From: an uncultured Bacteroidales bacterium
GTDB lineage: Bacteria > Bacteroidota > Bacteroidia > Bacteroidales > WCHB1-69
Direction: 5' to 3'
DNA length: 34,575 nucleotides
Assembly: GCA_937949745.1 (NCBI GenBank)
Contig: CALECM010000044.1
Span: forward strand, 1-34,575
Shown in pieces: positions 25,268 through 34,547 of the stretch. The notes beneath the pieces were generated by a model. The model was not told the origin of the DNA. It was given only the letters and a program-made list of their open reading frames with translations, and did not search any database. Position numbers and translations under genes: made by a program. The number at the start of each line of letters is the position of its first letter. Position 1 is the stretch's first letter.

Positions 25268-26542
25268 ATGCTAAAAACGATTTTCATTTTGATCATAATA
25301 TTACGGTTTACCATACCGGTACGTGCGGAACATCCGGACACGGTGATCAACCGTTATCTGGCGGAACGGGAATTTTTCAGGTTGAGGGATGAATTTCCGC
25401 AATTAGCGGAAGGTGCAGACGAACCTTTATCTCTTTTCGCACAGGCCTATCTCGCTAGTTATTTCAATGATCTTCCCCGGGCCAATCAACATATCCGGAC
25501 ATTATTAAAAGAACATAGCGACTGGCTGGGAATTGATGATCGTATCGCTTTGGCGGCCCGGCTGGCCGATAATGAGGCGAGGCTCCAGCATTACCGGGAA
25601 GCAGCCTTTATCTACCGGCAATTGGTGAGTCATTGGCCTTCTTACAAAAGCCGGACTACCCTGGAGATCTATCAGGGTTACGACAAACTTTATTCCGCTT
25701 TGACGAATGTAGCACCCATGAGAATTGAATCTATGACGGATACTTCCGTAATGAACTTGAAAAGCGACCGGATGAACCTGACGACAGTACCCGTTTCTTA
25801 TGAAAAAATACATTGCGATTTCATCCTTGACCTGGGAGCGGGAATTTCCATGGTGGAAGAACAGTATATCGATGAATTCGATATTGAGATCCTGGGGGAT
25901 TCGATCATGGTAAGGGGTGGAACGGGACACGACCGCTTTGTAAGAATCGGCATTGCCAAAGAGATGCGGATCGGGGAGATCAAAATAGAAAACCTTGTTT
26001 TTCTAATTACGCCGGATAAAATCGTGGAAGATATACCGGGTTACGATATCAGGGGAATTATCGGATTACCCGTCATGCAGCTTTTCGAGAAAATAACGGT
26101 GACCACTGCCGGGCAATTGAAAGTGACTCGTTCGCCCAATGATATTCCGTATCCACCCAACATGATGATCGTCAATAACATGGTATATGTGCAAATGATC
26201 GCCGGACGGGATTCCCTATTGATGCATTTCGATTCGGGGTCCAATGTAAGTAGTCTCTCTAATCATTATTTCGGCAGGAGCAACCACGGACTTACTTACA
26301 CTTCCGCAAGTCAGACCCGTTTGGCTTCTTACGGCGGTTTCCGGGTTTTCCCTGTCTATACCATCGAAAACTTCAAATGCCGGATCGGTACCAGGAACTT
26401 ATTACTTCCCTCCATAGATATTATCCTGGAGGATATTAACCTTACCACTTTGCCCGTGGACGGGGTGATCGGCCAGGATATCATGCGGATGAACCGGGAA
26501 ACCATGATTGATTTTAAGAATATGTATTTTGATTTCAGGTGA
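25268..26542 (+). CDS. Secreted two-lobed retropepsin-like aspartyl protease homologue
   Basis: This 424-residue protein has an N-terminal signal (about 1-20, PVRAE) and a helical, TPR-like region (about 25-145). Two aspartyl-protease-like lobes follow. Lobe 1 has FILDLGAGISM (D188) and later GIIGLPVM; lobe 2 has MHFDSGSNVSSL (D322) and later GVIGQDIM. The paired D-x-G and hydrophobic-hydrophobic-G motifs are those of retropepsins, here duplicated in one chain. In lobe 1 the usual Thr/Ser after Asp is Leu, which could weaken catalysis. It should act in the periplasm or at the surface; its substrate is unknown. It is a single gene without a clear promoter motif. Confidence 0.8.
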   Translation: MLKTIFILIIILRFTIPVRAEHPDTVINRYLAEREFFRLRDEFPQLAEGADEPLSLFAQAYLASYFNDLPRANQHIRTLLKEHSDWLGIDDRIALAARLADNEARLQHYREAAFIYRQLVSHWPSYKSRTTLEIYQGYDKLYSALTNVAPMRIESMTDTSVMNLKSDRMNLTTVPVSYEKIHCDFILDLGAGISMVEEQYIDEFDIEILGDSIMVRGGTGHDRFVRIGIAKEMRIGEIKIENLVFLITPDKIVEDIPGYDIRGIIGLPVMQLFEKITVTTAGQLKVTRSPNDIPYPPNMMIVNNMVYVQMIAGRDSLLMHFDSGSNVSSLSNHYFGRSNHGLTYTSASQTRLASYGGFRVFPVYTIENFKCRIGTRNLLLPSIDIILEDINLTTLPVDGVIGQDIMRMNRETMIDFKNMYFDFR

Positions 26543-26581
26543 TAAATTACTTGTATCATTATCGTAAGCCCTGAATTTTCG

Positions 26582-26589
26582 TATTTTTG
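26582..26589 (+). promoter_or_regulatory. -7 promoter element TATTTTTG for the glycosyltransferase
   Basis: TATTTTTGCCG matches TAnnTTTG and lies 22 bp upstream of the ATG at 26612. No -33 TTTG at normal spacing. Confidence 0.55.
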
Positions 26590-26611
26590 CCGTCCACCTG
26601 AAAGGATTCGT

Positions 26612-27556
26612 ATGAAACTAAGTGCCTTCACTATTATCAGAGATGCCGAACTTTTTGATTTCCAAATTAAAGAATCGATCTTATCCGTACTTCCCATTGT
26701 GGATGAATACATTGTGAATGTCGGTAAGAGCCGGGATCATACGGTAGAACTTATCAGGAGTATCGGTTCCGGGAAGATCCGGATCATGGAATCCGAATGG
26801 GATTCTTCTCAATACAATACCGGCGGCCAGCTTTTTGCCCATGAAACGAATCTCGCGTTGAAAGCCTGTACGGGTGATTGGTGTATTTATCTTCAGGGTG
26901 ACGAGGTACTACATGAAAACGCGCTTCCGGTTATTCAGGCGGCCTGCGAAAAATATCTGGACACGAAGAAAATTGATGGTTTTCTGTTGCGATATGTCCA
27001 TATTTATGCTGATTACCGGCATTATATCGACGCCCGGCACTTTGCATATCCCAAAGAAATCAGAATCGTGCGCAACGATCCGGATATCCACTCCTGGAAA
27101 GACGCCCAGTCATTCCGAAAGATAAAGGATTTTGATTATCGTGATTATTACCAGATTGAAAACAGCCGGAAACTGAGCTGTATCCTGCTCGATGAAGCGT
27201 TCATATTCCATTATGGCTGGTCAAGGAATCCTTATAAGATGGTCGGGAAGAAAGAAGTACAGGATGCATTGCATTCGGGAGAAAAAGATAAAGCGGAGAG
27301 TACCGTATCTTATTATGATTACGGGAATATCAGTTTATTTCCTGAATTCCACGGCTCACATCCTGAAGTGATGAAAGAGCGCATCCGTCAAATGGATTGG
27401 CAGAATATACTCCGTTATAGCGGCGCACCTCCCGACTTTCGTAAAATTTTTTCCGCTAAATACAAAATAATAAACCGTCTGGAAAAATTACTACCGGAAG
27501 GCAACCGGATAGGGGGATTTGTCAACTATAAACAATCCGGCATTTTCAGAAATTAA
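26612..27556 (+). CDS. Family 2-like glycosyltransferase (GT-A fold)
   Basis: This 314-residue soluble protein starts with a Rossmann-like strand (KLSAFTIIRDAELFDF), then DEYIVNVGKSRDHTVELI. YLQGDEVLHE (93-102) is the probable metal/nucleotide-sugar DxD-equivalent. Later, FIFHYGWSRNP fits the acceptor side. It should transfer a sugar from a nucleotide donor to a cell-surface or glycoprotein acceptor, but neither substrate can be deduced. It is isolated from other glycan genes. Its 3' end overlaps the convergent aldo/keto reductase gene by 11 bp, with no terminator between. Confidence 0.82.
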   Translation: MKLSAFTIIRDAELFDFQIKESILSVLPIVDEYIVNVGKSRDHTVELIRSIGSGKIRIMESEWDSSQYNTGGQLFAHETNLALKACTGDWCIYLQGDEVLHENALPVIQAACEKYLDTKKIDGFLLRYVHIYADYRHYIDARHFAYPKEIRIVRNDPDIHSWKDAQSFRKIKDFDYRDYYQIENSRKLSCILLDEAFIFHYGWSRNPYKMVGKKEVQDALHSGEKDKAESTVSYYDYGNISLFPEFHGSHPEVMKERIRQMDWQNILRYSGAPPDFRKIFSAKYKIINRLEKLLPEGNRIGGFVNYKQSGIFRN

Positions 27557-28388
27557 CTTTATCGGGATCCAAACCCGAGCCTCCTATATAAGGCAGGTTA
27601 TCGATGGTTTCCATATCTTTTTCTTCGATCGAGAAATCAAAAACTTCCGCGTTTTCCCTGATTCTTTCCGGAGTTACCGATTTCGGTAATGGTAAAGTTT
27701 CATGCTGGAGGCACCATCTTATGCATAACTGCGCTACCGATTTACCATACCTGGCGGCAATATCTTTCAAAGTATCGTTACTCAACACCTTGCCTGTTCC
27801 GAGTGGAGACCAGGCCTCGACAATGATCTCATTTTCCCTGCAAAATTCAACGGTTTCCATCTGCATGAATCCCGGATGAAACTCGATCTGGTTAACCATC
27901 GGCGATACTCGCGCTTTATCCATTAATGGCTCCAGATGATGAGGTTTAAAATTACTTACTCCGATCGCCCTCACTCTTCCGTCTTCGTATAACTTCTCGA
28001 ATGCCGCCCAGGTGTCACTGTTGATTTTCTGCCAGTCGCCTTTAGCCGCCGGCCAGTGTATTAGATAAAGATCGAGATACTCCAGTCCCAGGTTGGCCAT
28101 CGATTTTTCAAAAGCCCTGAGTGTCGTGTCATAGCCCCGGTCCCCGTTCCACAATTTGGTCGTGATAAAAAGATCCTCGCGGCTGACTTCACTTTCGCGG
28201 ATTGCTTTTCCGATACTCTCTTCATTGAAATAGTAAGCCGCCGTATCGATATGACGATATCCTGCTTCAAGGGCCTCAAGAACGGAAGCCAAAGCCACTT
28301 CACCGTCAGGCGTCTGCCATGTACCGAAGCCTACGCAGGGAATACCTATGCCGTTATTCAAAATATACCGGTCTTTTAATGTTTTCAT
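27546..28388 (-). CDS. Aldo/keto reductase
   Basis: This 280-residue NAD(P)H-dependent oxidoreductase has the full AKR tetrad: D48 (GYRHIDTA), Y53 (AYYFNEE), K78 (TTKLW) and H111 (LIHWP). GVSNF and the C-terminal PLPKSVTPERIREN provide substrate-barrel and cofactor-phosphate contacts, suggesting NADPH. Its length is normal for the 2,5-diketo-gluconate reductase-like group. The physiological aldehyde or ketone substrate cannot be inferred. It is divergent from the TMEM175-like gene, with 94 bp between starts. Confidence 0.92.
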   Translation of the reverse strand: MKTLKDRYILNNGIGIPCVGFGTWQTPDGEVALASVLEALEAGYRHIDTAAYYFNEESIGKAIRESEVSREDLFITTKLWNGDRGYDTTLRAFEKSMANLGLEYLDLYLIHWPAAKGDWQKINSDTWAAFEKLYEDGRVRAIGVSNFKPHHLEPLMDKARVSPMVNQIEFHPGFMQMETVEFCRENEIIVEAWSPLGTGKVLSNDTLKDIAARYGKSVAQLCIRWCLQHETLPLPKSVTPERIRENAEVFDFSIEEKDMETIDNLPYIGGSGLDPDKVNF

Positions 28389-28436
28389 AATTGATTTCTG
28401 GTTTAATTAATGAATAGCATTACATGTCATCCAAAA

Positions 28437-28444
28437 CAAATATA
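28437..28444 (-). promoter_or_regulatory. -7 promoter element TATATTTG for the aldo/keto reductase
   Basis: Minus-strand TATATTTG matches TAnnTTTG, about 50 nt upstream of the ATG at 28388. Confidence 0.5.
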
Positions 28445-28482
28445 TGGCAGAGGTTGTTTAAAAAATCTTAAATTAAAGATCA

Positions 28483-29079
28483 ATGAAAAAAGGAAGGTTA
28501 GAAGCATTCAGTGATGCTGTTTTCGCGATTATAATCACGATAACAGTCCTGACGATCACTGCACCGCGGGAAACTTCTTTTTATGCGCTGGTGGCAGTAC
28601 TGCCCAAGATCATTACCTACCTTCTGAGTTTTGTTTACGTCGGGATTTACTGGAATAACCACCATCATCTCATGGGATTAAGCACCGGTATAAACGGCAG
28701 GATCATGTGGGCCAATCTTCATCTTCTCTTTTGGATCTCCCTTATTCCTTTCGCCACAAGCTGGGTTGGAGAAAACTATACGGCCGCCGTTCCCGTAGCC
28801 ACCTATGGCGTTATCCTTTTATTCAGTTTAATGGCATTCAATTTACTGGAAAAAAGTTTAATTAAATTCCATAATCAGAATCATCCGGAACAAAAAAAGA
28901 TACCAAAAAGGAAAAAAGAAACGATATCCTTTATTATTTACATTGTTTCAATTGCGTTATGCTTCGTCAATACGATTTTTTCCATTATCGGATATGTCGT
29001 GGTGGCATCCTTATGGTTCGTGCCCAACAAGGAGTGGGAAAAAAGATTGCTGGATATCAATAGAGAAGAGAAAACTTAA
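28483..29079 (+). CDS. TMEM175-family (DUF1211) potassium channel-like protein
   Basis: This 198-residue membrane protein starts with RLEAFSDAVFAI (5-16), the conserved TM1 signature of the TMEM175/DUF1211 family, whose FSD motif lies in the pore helix. Further helices lie near 31-57, 76-93, 100-120, 147-166 and 166-185. NNHHHLM (58-64) is the usual polar loop after TM2. Bacterial members form tetrameric K+ channels with weak selectivity; function here is by homology only. A basic cytoplasmic stretch (QKKIPKRKKE) precedes the last helices. Confidence 0.88.
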   Translation: MKKGRLEAFSDAVFAIIITITVLTITAPRETSFYALVAVLPKIITYLLSFVYVGIYWNNHHHLMGLSTGINGRIMWANLHLLFWISLIPFATSWVGENYTAAVPVATYGVILLFSLMAFNLLEKSLIKFHNQNHPEQKKIPKRKKETISFIIYIVSIALCFVNTIFSIIGYVVVASLWFVPNKEWEKRLLDINREEKT

Positions 29080-29129
29080 AATCCGGTATTCGTCACGGTC
29101 TTCTCATCCATTCCAAAAGAAGAAAATCC

Positions 29130-29137
29130 TATCTTTG
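29130..29137 (+). promoter_or_regulatory. -7 promoter element TATCTTTG for purD
   Basis: TATCTTTGCAA matches TAnnTTTG, with a predicted leader of about 65 nt before the ATG at 29210. No clear -33 TTTG. Confidence 0.6.
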
Positions 29138-29209
29138 CAAATGACATGAGTAAGATTATTATTTTTTGTAATAAGGCTCAATTCAGGATAATAACAAAAA
29201 AACATCCGT

Positions 29210-30454
29210 ATGAAAGTTTTGATCGTGGGCAAAGGAGGACGTGAGCATGCCATTGCCTGGAAAATAGCCCAATCACCGTTAGTAACAAAAGTTTATGTGG
29301 CTCCCGGCAGCGAAGGTATGAAGGAGAATTCTCCTGTCATTAAAGTACCCGTAGCCGAAACCGATAATCCGGAATTGGTGAAATTCGCTATGGAAAATAA
29401 GATCGACCTGACTATTATCGGACCTGAGATCCCTTTATTAAACGGACTGGCGGATGATTTCAGGAAAAATGGCCTGCAGGTTTTCGGTCCGGACAAAGCG
29501 GCGGCCATGATTGAAGGAAGTAAAGAGTTTGCTAAAGACCTGATGGCGAAATATAATATTCCCACCGCTTATTATGCCGTATTCGATGATTATGATAAAG
29601 CCATATCTTATGTAAGGGAAAAAGGAGCTCCTATCGTGATCAAATATGACGGTCTGGCAGCGGGTAAAGGCGTGGTAGTAGCTTTGACCATGGCTGAAGC
29701 TGAAAACGCATTATCGGATATGTTGAAAGAAAATAAATTCGGTCGGGGAAAAGTAGTGGTCGAAGAATATCTGGAAGGACCCGAATTTTCCCTGATGGCG
29801 ATGGTCAACGGAGAAAAGGTAGTTCCTTTGGCTGTGGCCCGCGACCATAAACGTGCCTTCGACAATGACGAAGGACCGAATACCGGGGGTATGGGCGCTT
29901 ATTCTCCGGTTACTTCGATCTCCCGTGAAATCGAAGTAACTGCGATGGACCGGATCATGGTTCCCATGGCCAAAGCGATGGTCAGCGAGGGATGCCCGTT
30001 CTGCGGAATCCTTTACGGAGGTTTGATGCTTACCGCAGAAGGACCTAAAGTGATCGAGTTCAATGCCCGGTTCGGGGACCCGGAGACCGAAGTTGTATTA
30101 CCCCGTATGAAGAGCGATCTGTTTACTCATATTATGGATCTCCTTCATGGAAAAGAGTTCACGGTAGATTGGGATGAAGACACTTTTCTCGGTGTGGTCA
30201 TGGCATCGGCCGGTTATCCGGAAAATGCGACTAAAGGAATACCGATCAGGGATCCGGGCAAGGTTTCGAACATGGTCTTTCATATGGGAACTGCTTTTAA
30301 GGATGGGCAATGGCTTACCGACGGAGGCAGGGTCTTATTTGTGTCAGGTAAAGGTGCGGATATGGAAGAAGCTAGACGGGATGCCTACCGGGCAGTCAGG
30401 GAACTGGACACGGAAGGATTGTTTTACCGGAATGATATCGGGAGCGGGGTATAG
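29210..30454 (+). CDS. purD: Phosphoribosylamine--glycine ligase
   Basis: This 414-residue enzyme catalyses the second step of purine synthesis: phosphoribosylamine plus glycine plus ATP gives glycinamide ribonucleotide. The N-terminal domain starts VLIVGKGGREHAIAWK. The ATP-grasp part includes IVIKYDGLAAGKGVVVA, NTGGMGAYSPV and EFNARFGDPETEVVLP (metal-binding). The C-terminal domain ends near RAVRELDTEGLFYRNDIG. Length is normal for PurD. It has its own promoter and stands alone, 74 bp before the response regulator; no terminator was found between them. Confidence 0.97.
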   Translation: MKVLIVGKGGREHAIAWKIAQSPLVTKVYVAPGSEGMKENSPVIKVPVAETDNPELVKFAMENKIDLTIIGPEIPLLNGLADDFRKNGLQVFGPDKAAAMIEGSKEFAKDLMAKYNIPTAYYAVFDDYDKAISYVREKGAPIVIKYDGLAAGKGVVVALTMAEAENALSDMLKENKFGRGKVVVEEYLEGPEFSLMAMVNGEKVVPLAVARDHKRAFDNDEGPNTGGMGAYSPVTSISREIEVTAMDRIMVPMAKAMVSEGCPFCGILYGGLMLTAEGPKVIEFNARFGDPETEVVLPRMKSDLFTHIMDLLHGKEFTVDWDEDTFLGVVMASAGYPENATKGIPIRDPGKVSNMVFHMGTAFKDGQWLTDGGRVLFVSGKGADMEEARRDAYRAVRELDTEGLFYRNDIGSGV

Positions 30455-30498
30455 TACAATCGTAACTGATTCTTAATAACGTCGTAATAAATTTACTC

Positions 30499-30506
30499 TA
30501 TTTTTG
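30499..30506 (+). promoter_or_regulatory. -7 promoter element TATTTTTG for the two-component operon
   Basis: TATTTTTGCCG matches TAnnTTTG and lies 22 bp upstream of the ATG at 30529. It repeats the exact core and spacing seen ahead of the glycosyltransferase gene. Confidence 0.6.
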
Positions 30507-30528
30507 CCGCAACAATTTGCAATATACT

Positions 30529-31221
30529 ATGGAAAAAAAACGTATTTTAGTGGTAGATGACGAGGAAGATTTGTGTGAGATCATCAGGTATAACCTGGAA
30601 CAGGCCGGATATGAGGTCGACACCGCTTTATCGGCCGAAGAGGCGTTAATGATGAATGTCAACGCCTATGACCTGATCCTGCTGGATGTGATGATGGGAG
30701 AAATGTCGGGATTTAAAATGGCTGAGATCATCAGGAAAAATACGAAAAACAAACGCGTCCCCATTATTTTCTGTACTGCTAAAGATACGGAAGAAGATCT
30801 GGTGAAAGGTCTGGAACTGGGGGGCGATGATTATATAGAAAAACCTTTTTCGGTAAAGGAAATGATAGCCCGGGTAAAAGCGGTAATACGAAGGGCTATA
30901 GATTCAGTTCCGTTGCAGTCCGACCAAAAAGTATCCAGTTATGAAAAGCTGGAATTAGATCCGGAAAGTAAAAAGGTGACCATTGAAGGTAACGAGGTCG
31001 ATCTTACGAAAACCGAATTTGAGATTTTATGGCATTTGCTTCAGAATACCCGGAAAGTATACAGCAGGGAAGACCTCCTTCATCTGATATGGCCTGATGA
31101 GGTTTGCGTAAGCGACCGTACGGTCGATGTTCATATTACCCGTTTGAGGAAAAAAATAGCTCCATACGGGAAACGTATTATTTCACGTTCAGGATACGGT
31201 TATTATTTTGAGACCAAATAA
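30529..31221 (+). CDS. OmpR/PhoP-type response regulator
   Basis: The product is 230 residues from ATG 30529; the in-frame TTG at 30517 is unlikely. The receiver domain (1-120) has acidic residues D10 and D11, phospho-acceptor D53 (LILLDVMMG), T83 and K105 (EKPF). The C-terminal winged helix (about 132-230) has the OmpR pattern ending in TVDVHITRLRKKI and GYGYYFE. Phosphorylated by its kinase, it should bind DNA as a dimer and control transcription. The kinase gene starts 2 bp after its stop. Sequence alone does not reveal the stimulus; it differs from RprY as I recall that protein. Confidence 0.94.
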   Translation: MEKKRILVVDDEEDLCEIIRYNLEQAGYEVDTALSAEEALMMNVNAYDLILLDVMMGEMSGFKMAEIIRKNTKNKRVPIIFCTAKDTEEDLVKGLELGGDDYIEKPFSVKEMIARVKAVIRRAIDSVPLQSDQKVSSYEKLELDPESKKVTIEGNEVDLTKTEFEILWHLLQNTRKVYSREDLLHLIWPDEVCVSDRTVDVHITRLRKKIAPYGKRIISRSGYGYYFETK

Positions 31222-31223
31222 AT

Positions 31224-32663
31224 ATGCAAAAATTAAAACAATATTCTAATTTCCACCGGAAGATTTTCTGGTCGGTATCGATAACGGTGTTAGCATTGGT
31301 AATCAGCTTCATTGTCGTTTTATATGTGAATGAGAAAAACCTGAAGGAGGATATATTAACTACCAGGCTCACCGCTTATAATGATTACCTTGATGAACAG
31401 ATCCAAAATAAGATACCTGTAGATTCCGCCGTACTGAATATTTATTCCCGTACGACCATCTTTAATCCGGAAGGAGAAGTAATCTTCGATTCCAAAGAAA
31501 AAGATTACACGCTTCTCAGTTCCCAGTACGACTGGCAGGAGATCCGGCACGCAAGAGAAGAGGGGACCGGTTTCGATATAAGGAGGAGACAGGAGGATAT
31601 TCCCGGGACTTACTTCTATTTTGCCACCAGGTACAACGACTATATCATCCGTTCGGCATTACCGTTTGAACTTACTTTCTGGCAGGTTATGGGAAACAAT
31701 GTGATTTATTTTACCCTTCTCTTTATCATTCTGATCGTATTGGGAATTATCTATTACAGGGTGATGTTCCGTTTGGGAGAGAATATAAACCGGTTGAATG
31801 ACTTTGCTATGCGGGCCGACAGGGATGAAGCCCTTGAATACTCGGATCAGTTTTCCAAAAATGAACTGGGAGAAATATCCCAGCATATCGTCCAGATCTA
31901 TAATAGGCTGATGCAGACCAAAAAAGCGCTTGTAGTTGAAAAAGAACGTGTCATCCAGCAACAGGAGGAACAGGTACGTATCAAAAAACAACTGACCCAG
32001 AATATTGCCCACGAACTGAAAACACCGGTTAGCAGTATCCAGGGTTATCTGGAGACTATCGTGAATAACAAGGATATGCAGGAAGAGGTTAAAGATAATT
32101 TTATCGCCAAAGGTTATGCCCAATGTAAACGGCTTTCTTCTCTTTTACATGACATTACTTATCTTTCCCGTATCGACGAAGCTCCGGAGATGATTGAAAA
32201 AGAACAGCTGGATATTTCGGAAGTAATATCAGGGGTATTGAACGATATAGTCAAACAGCTTGAAGAGAAAAAAATCACTGTCCATAACAGCACTGAAAAT
32301 CAGGATTTAATATGTTACGGGAGCATTTCCCTGCTTTATTCTATTTTCCGGAATCTTTTTGATAATACGATCGCTTACGCCGGTGAAGGCGTGGAAATTT
32401 TCGTGGATTGTTATAAGGAGGATGCCACTTTTTACTATTTCAGTTATTCGGATAATGGCGTCGGGGTTTCCGAGGAACATCTTCCCCGTATCTTCGAACG
32501 GTTTTACCGGCTGGATAAAGGAAGAAGCCGCAAATTAGGCGGTACCGGACTGGGTTTGGCTATTGTGAAGAATTCCGTACTTTTCCATGGCGGGCACATT
32601 ACGGCCAAAAGACTTTACGGCGGAGGTTTGGAATTTGTATTTACAATCAGGAAAAAAGCTTAA
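31224..32663 (+). CDS. Membrane sensor histidine kinase (PhoR-like)
   Basis: This 479-residue partner of the upstream regulator has TM1 (about 14-35), a periplasmic domain of about 115 residues, TM2 (about 154-178), a HAMP region (180-232) and a short coiled coil. The HisKA domain has NIAHELKTPVSSIQGYLET (H263). The ATPase domain (about 345-479) has N-box LYSIFRNLFDNTIAYA, G1 DNGVGV, RIFERFYRLDKGRSR and G2 GGTGLGLAIVK. It autophosphorylates at H263 and passes the phosphate to D53 of the regulator. Its TAA stop shares the palindrome TTAA (32660-32663) with the convergent parE stop. Confidence 0.94.
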   Translation: MQKLKQYSNFHRKIFWSVSITVLALVISFIVVLYVNEKNLKEDILTTRLTAYNDYLDEQIQNKIPVDSAVLNIYSRTTIFNPEGEVIFDSKEKDYTLLSSQYDWQEIRHAREEGTGFDIRRRQEDIPGTYFYFATRYNDYIIRSALPFELTFWQVMGNNVIYFTLLFIILIVLGIIYYRVMFRLGENINRLNDFAMRADRDEALEYSDQFSKNELGEISQHIVQIYNRLMQTKKALVVEKERVIQQQEEQVRIKKQLTQNIAHELKTPVSSIQGYLETIVNNKDMQEEVKDNFIAKGYAQCKRLSSLLHDITYLSRIDEAPEMIEKEQLDISEVISGVLNDIVKQLEEKKITVHNSTENQDLICYGSISLLYSIFRNLFDNTIAYAGEGVEIFVDCYKEDATFYYFSYSDNGVGVSEEHLPRIFERFYRLDKGRSRKLGGTGLGLAIVKNSVLFHGGHITAKRLYGGGLEFVFTIRKKA

Positions 32664-34516
32664 ACTACTTCCGAAAGATCTTTCGCTTCATCGATCTCTT
32701 CCCGGAGATTTTCAATAATGAATTGTTGTCTTAACGGGGTATTGTCACCCATATAATATTCCAGTGTTTTATTGATATTAACTCCCTTTTCCAGTACTAC
32801 GGGTTCCAGTCGGATACTTTTGCCGATGAAATTTTTAAATTCGGCCGGTGAAATTTCCCCTAATCCTTTAAAACGGGTAATCTCCGGTTTTCCTCCGAGA
32901 GTTTTAATCGCATTGATCCGTTCTTCTTCCGAATAGCAGTAGAAAGTTTTTTGCTTATTCCTTACCCTGAATAAAGGAGTCTGTAAGATATAAATATGAC
33001 CTGCCTTTACCACGTCAGGGAAAAATTTCAGGAAGAAAGTCAGCAGTAATAACCTGATATGCATTCCGTCCACATCCGCGTCGGTGGCGATCACGATATT
33101 ATTGTACCGTAATCCTTCCAAACCTTCTTCCAGGTTCAAAGCGGCCTGTAGCAAACTGAACTCCTCATTCTGGTAAATGATACTCTTATTGTTTTTAAAA
33201 GTATTGAGCGGTTTTCCCCGAAGGCTGAACACGGCCTGGGTATTGGCATCCCGCGACATGGTAATGGAACCGGAAGCCGAATCACCTTCGGTGATAAATA
33301 AAGTAGTCTCCAATCCCCGGGCGTCGTTACCGTTAAAATGATAACGGCAGTCACGTAATTTACTGTTGTGGAGACTGACCTTTTTCTGGATTTCTTTGGA
33401 GTTTTTCTTGATCCCTGCGATCTCTTTCCGCTCCTTCTCCGATTCCAGGATCTTCTTCAACAAAGCTTCGGCCACATCATTATGAATATGGAGATGCTTG
33501 TCCAGTAACCTACCTACCACATCGTTCACGTAATTCCTGATGGTCTGCTCACCCGGAGCCATATATTGGGAACCCAGTTTGGTCTTTGTCTGGGATTCGA
33601 ATATAGGATTCTTCACTTTGATCGATAAAGCGGCCACGATCGAATTCCGGATATCATTCGGGTCGAAATCTTTTTTATAGAAATCACGGATCGTCTTGAC
33701 GATCGCTTCCCGGAAAGCCTGTTGGTGTGTTCCGCCCTGGGTCGTATTCTGACTGTTGACGAAAGAATAATATTCTTCCCCGTACTTACGTCCGGTATGC
33801 ACAATCGCAAATTCAAAATCATCTTCCTGCAGATGGATAGGCGGGTAAAGCGTATCATTCCCCACATTATTATTAAGCAGGTCGAGCAATCCGTTCTTAG
33901 AAAAGAATTTCTGTCCGTTAAAATTAATCGTAAGTCCACGGTTCAGGTAAACATAATTCCACATCATTTTCTCGATATACTCCGTATACCAGTGAAAATT
34001 CTCGAAGATGGAACTATCCGGTATAAAAGAGATCATGGTACCGTTAGGCTCCGTACTTTTCTCGATATTGCTTTCGAGAACTTTTTGTCCGCAGGAAAAT
34101 TCGGCGGTCTTTATTTTGCCGTCCACCACACACTGAACCATAAAATAGGTTGAAAGTGCGTTAACGGCTTTCACCCCTACCCCGTTCATCCCGATGGAAT
34201 TATCATACGCGTCGCCCGAATCGAACTTTCCTCCGGTGTTGATCTTAGACACGCAGTCTACCATCTTTTTCAACGGGATACCACGTCCGAAATCCCTGAC
34301 CGTTACTTTATTCTCTTTGATCTTGATCTCAATGGCCTTTCCATAGCCTTTCATGAATTCGTCAATCGAATTGTCGATAACCTCTTTGAGCAACACATAG
34401 ATCCCGTCATCATGAGCCGAACCGTCGCCTAATTTTCCGATATACATTCCGGGACGGGTACGGATATGCTCGTCCCACGATAGGGTAATGATGCTCTCAT
34501 CTTTGTAGTCAGCCAT
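32660..34516 (-). CDS. parE: DNA topoisomerase IV subunit B
   Basis: This 618-residue type IIA topoisomerase ATPase subunit pairs with ParC (not in the window) to decatenate daughter chromosomes. The N-terminal GHKL domain has RPGMYIGKLGD, EVIDNSIDEF (E45, N49), DFGRGIP and GMNGVGVKAVNALS. The transducer domain includes TTQGGTHQQAF. The Toprim domain has FITEGDSASGS, SLRGKPLNTF and ATDADVDGMHI, the metal-binding acids. It lacks the insert of many GyrB proteins and its start (MADYKDESIITLSWDEHI) is, as I recall, the ParE form in Bacteroidota, hence parE rather than gyrB. It converges on the kinase gene with a 4-bp overlap. Confidence 0.92.
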   Translation of the reverse strand: MADYKDESIITLSWDEHIRTRPGMYIGKLGDGSAHDDGIYVLLKEVIDNSIDEFMKGYGKAIEIKIKENKVTVRDFGRGIPLKKMVDCVSKINTGGKFDSGDAYDNSIGMNGVGVKAVNALSTYFMVQCVVDGKIKTAEFSCGQKVLESNIEKSTEPNGTMISFIPDSSIFENFHWYTEYIEKMMWNYVYLNRGLTINFNGQKFFSKNGLLDLLNNNVGNDTLYPPIHLQEDDFEFAIVHTGRKYGEEYYSFVNSQNTTQGGTHQQAFREAIVKTIRDFYKKDFDPNDIRNSIVAALSIKVKNPIFESQTKTKLGSQYMAPGEQTIRNYVNDVVGRLLDKHLHIHNDVAEALLKKILESEKERKEIAGIKKNSKEIQKKVSLHNSKLRDCRYHFNGNDARGLETTLFITEGDSASGSITMSRDANTQAVFSLRGKPLNTFKNNKSIIYQNEEFSLLQAALNLEEGLEGLRYNNIVIATDADVDGMHIRLLLLTFFLKFFPDVVKAGHIYILQTPLFRVRNKQKTFYCYSEEERINAIKTLGGKPEITRFKGLGEISPAEFKNFIGKSIRLEPVVLEKGVNINKTLEYYMGDNTPLRQQFIIENLREEIDEAKDLSEVV

Positions 34517-34547
34517 ATATAAAATATTCGATTAGCGTTTGTGGATG

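Noticed and set aside
29144..29242. Small ORF overlapping the purD start (MSKIIIFCNK...)
   Set aside because: It runs into purD out of frame, has no family resemblance and is better explained as leader sequence.
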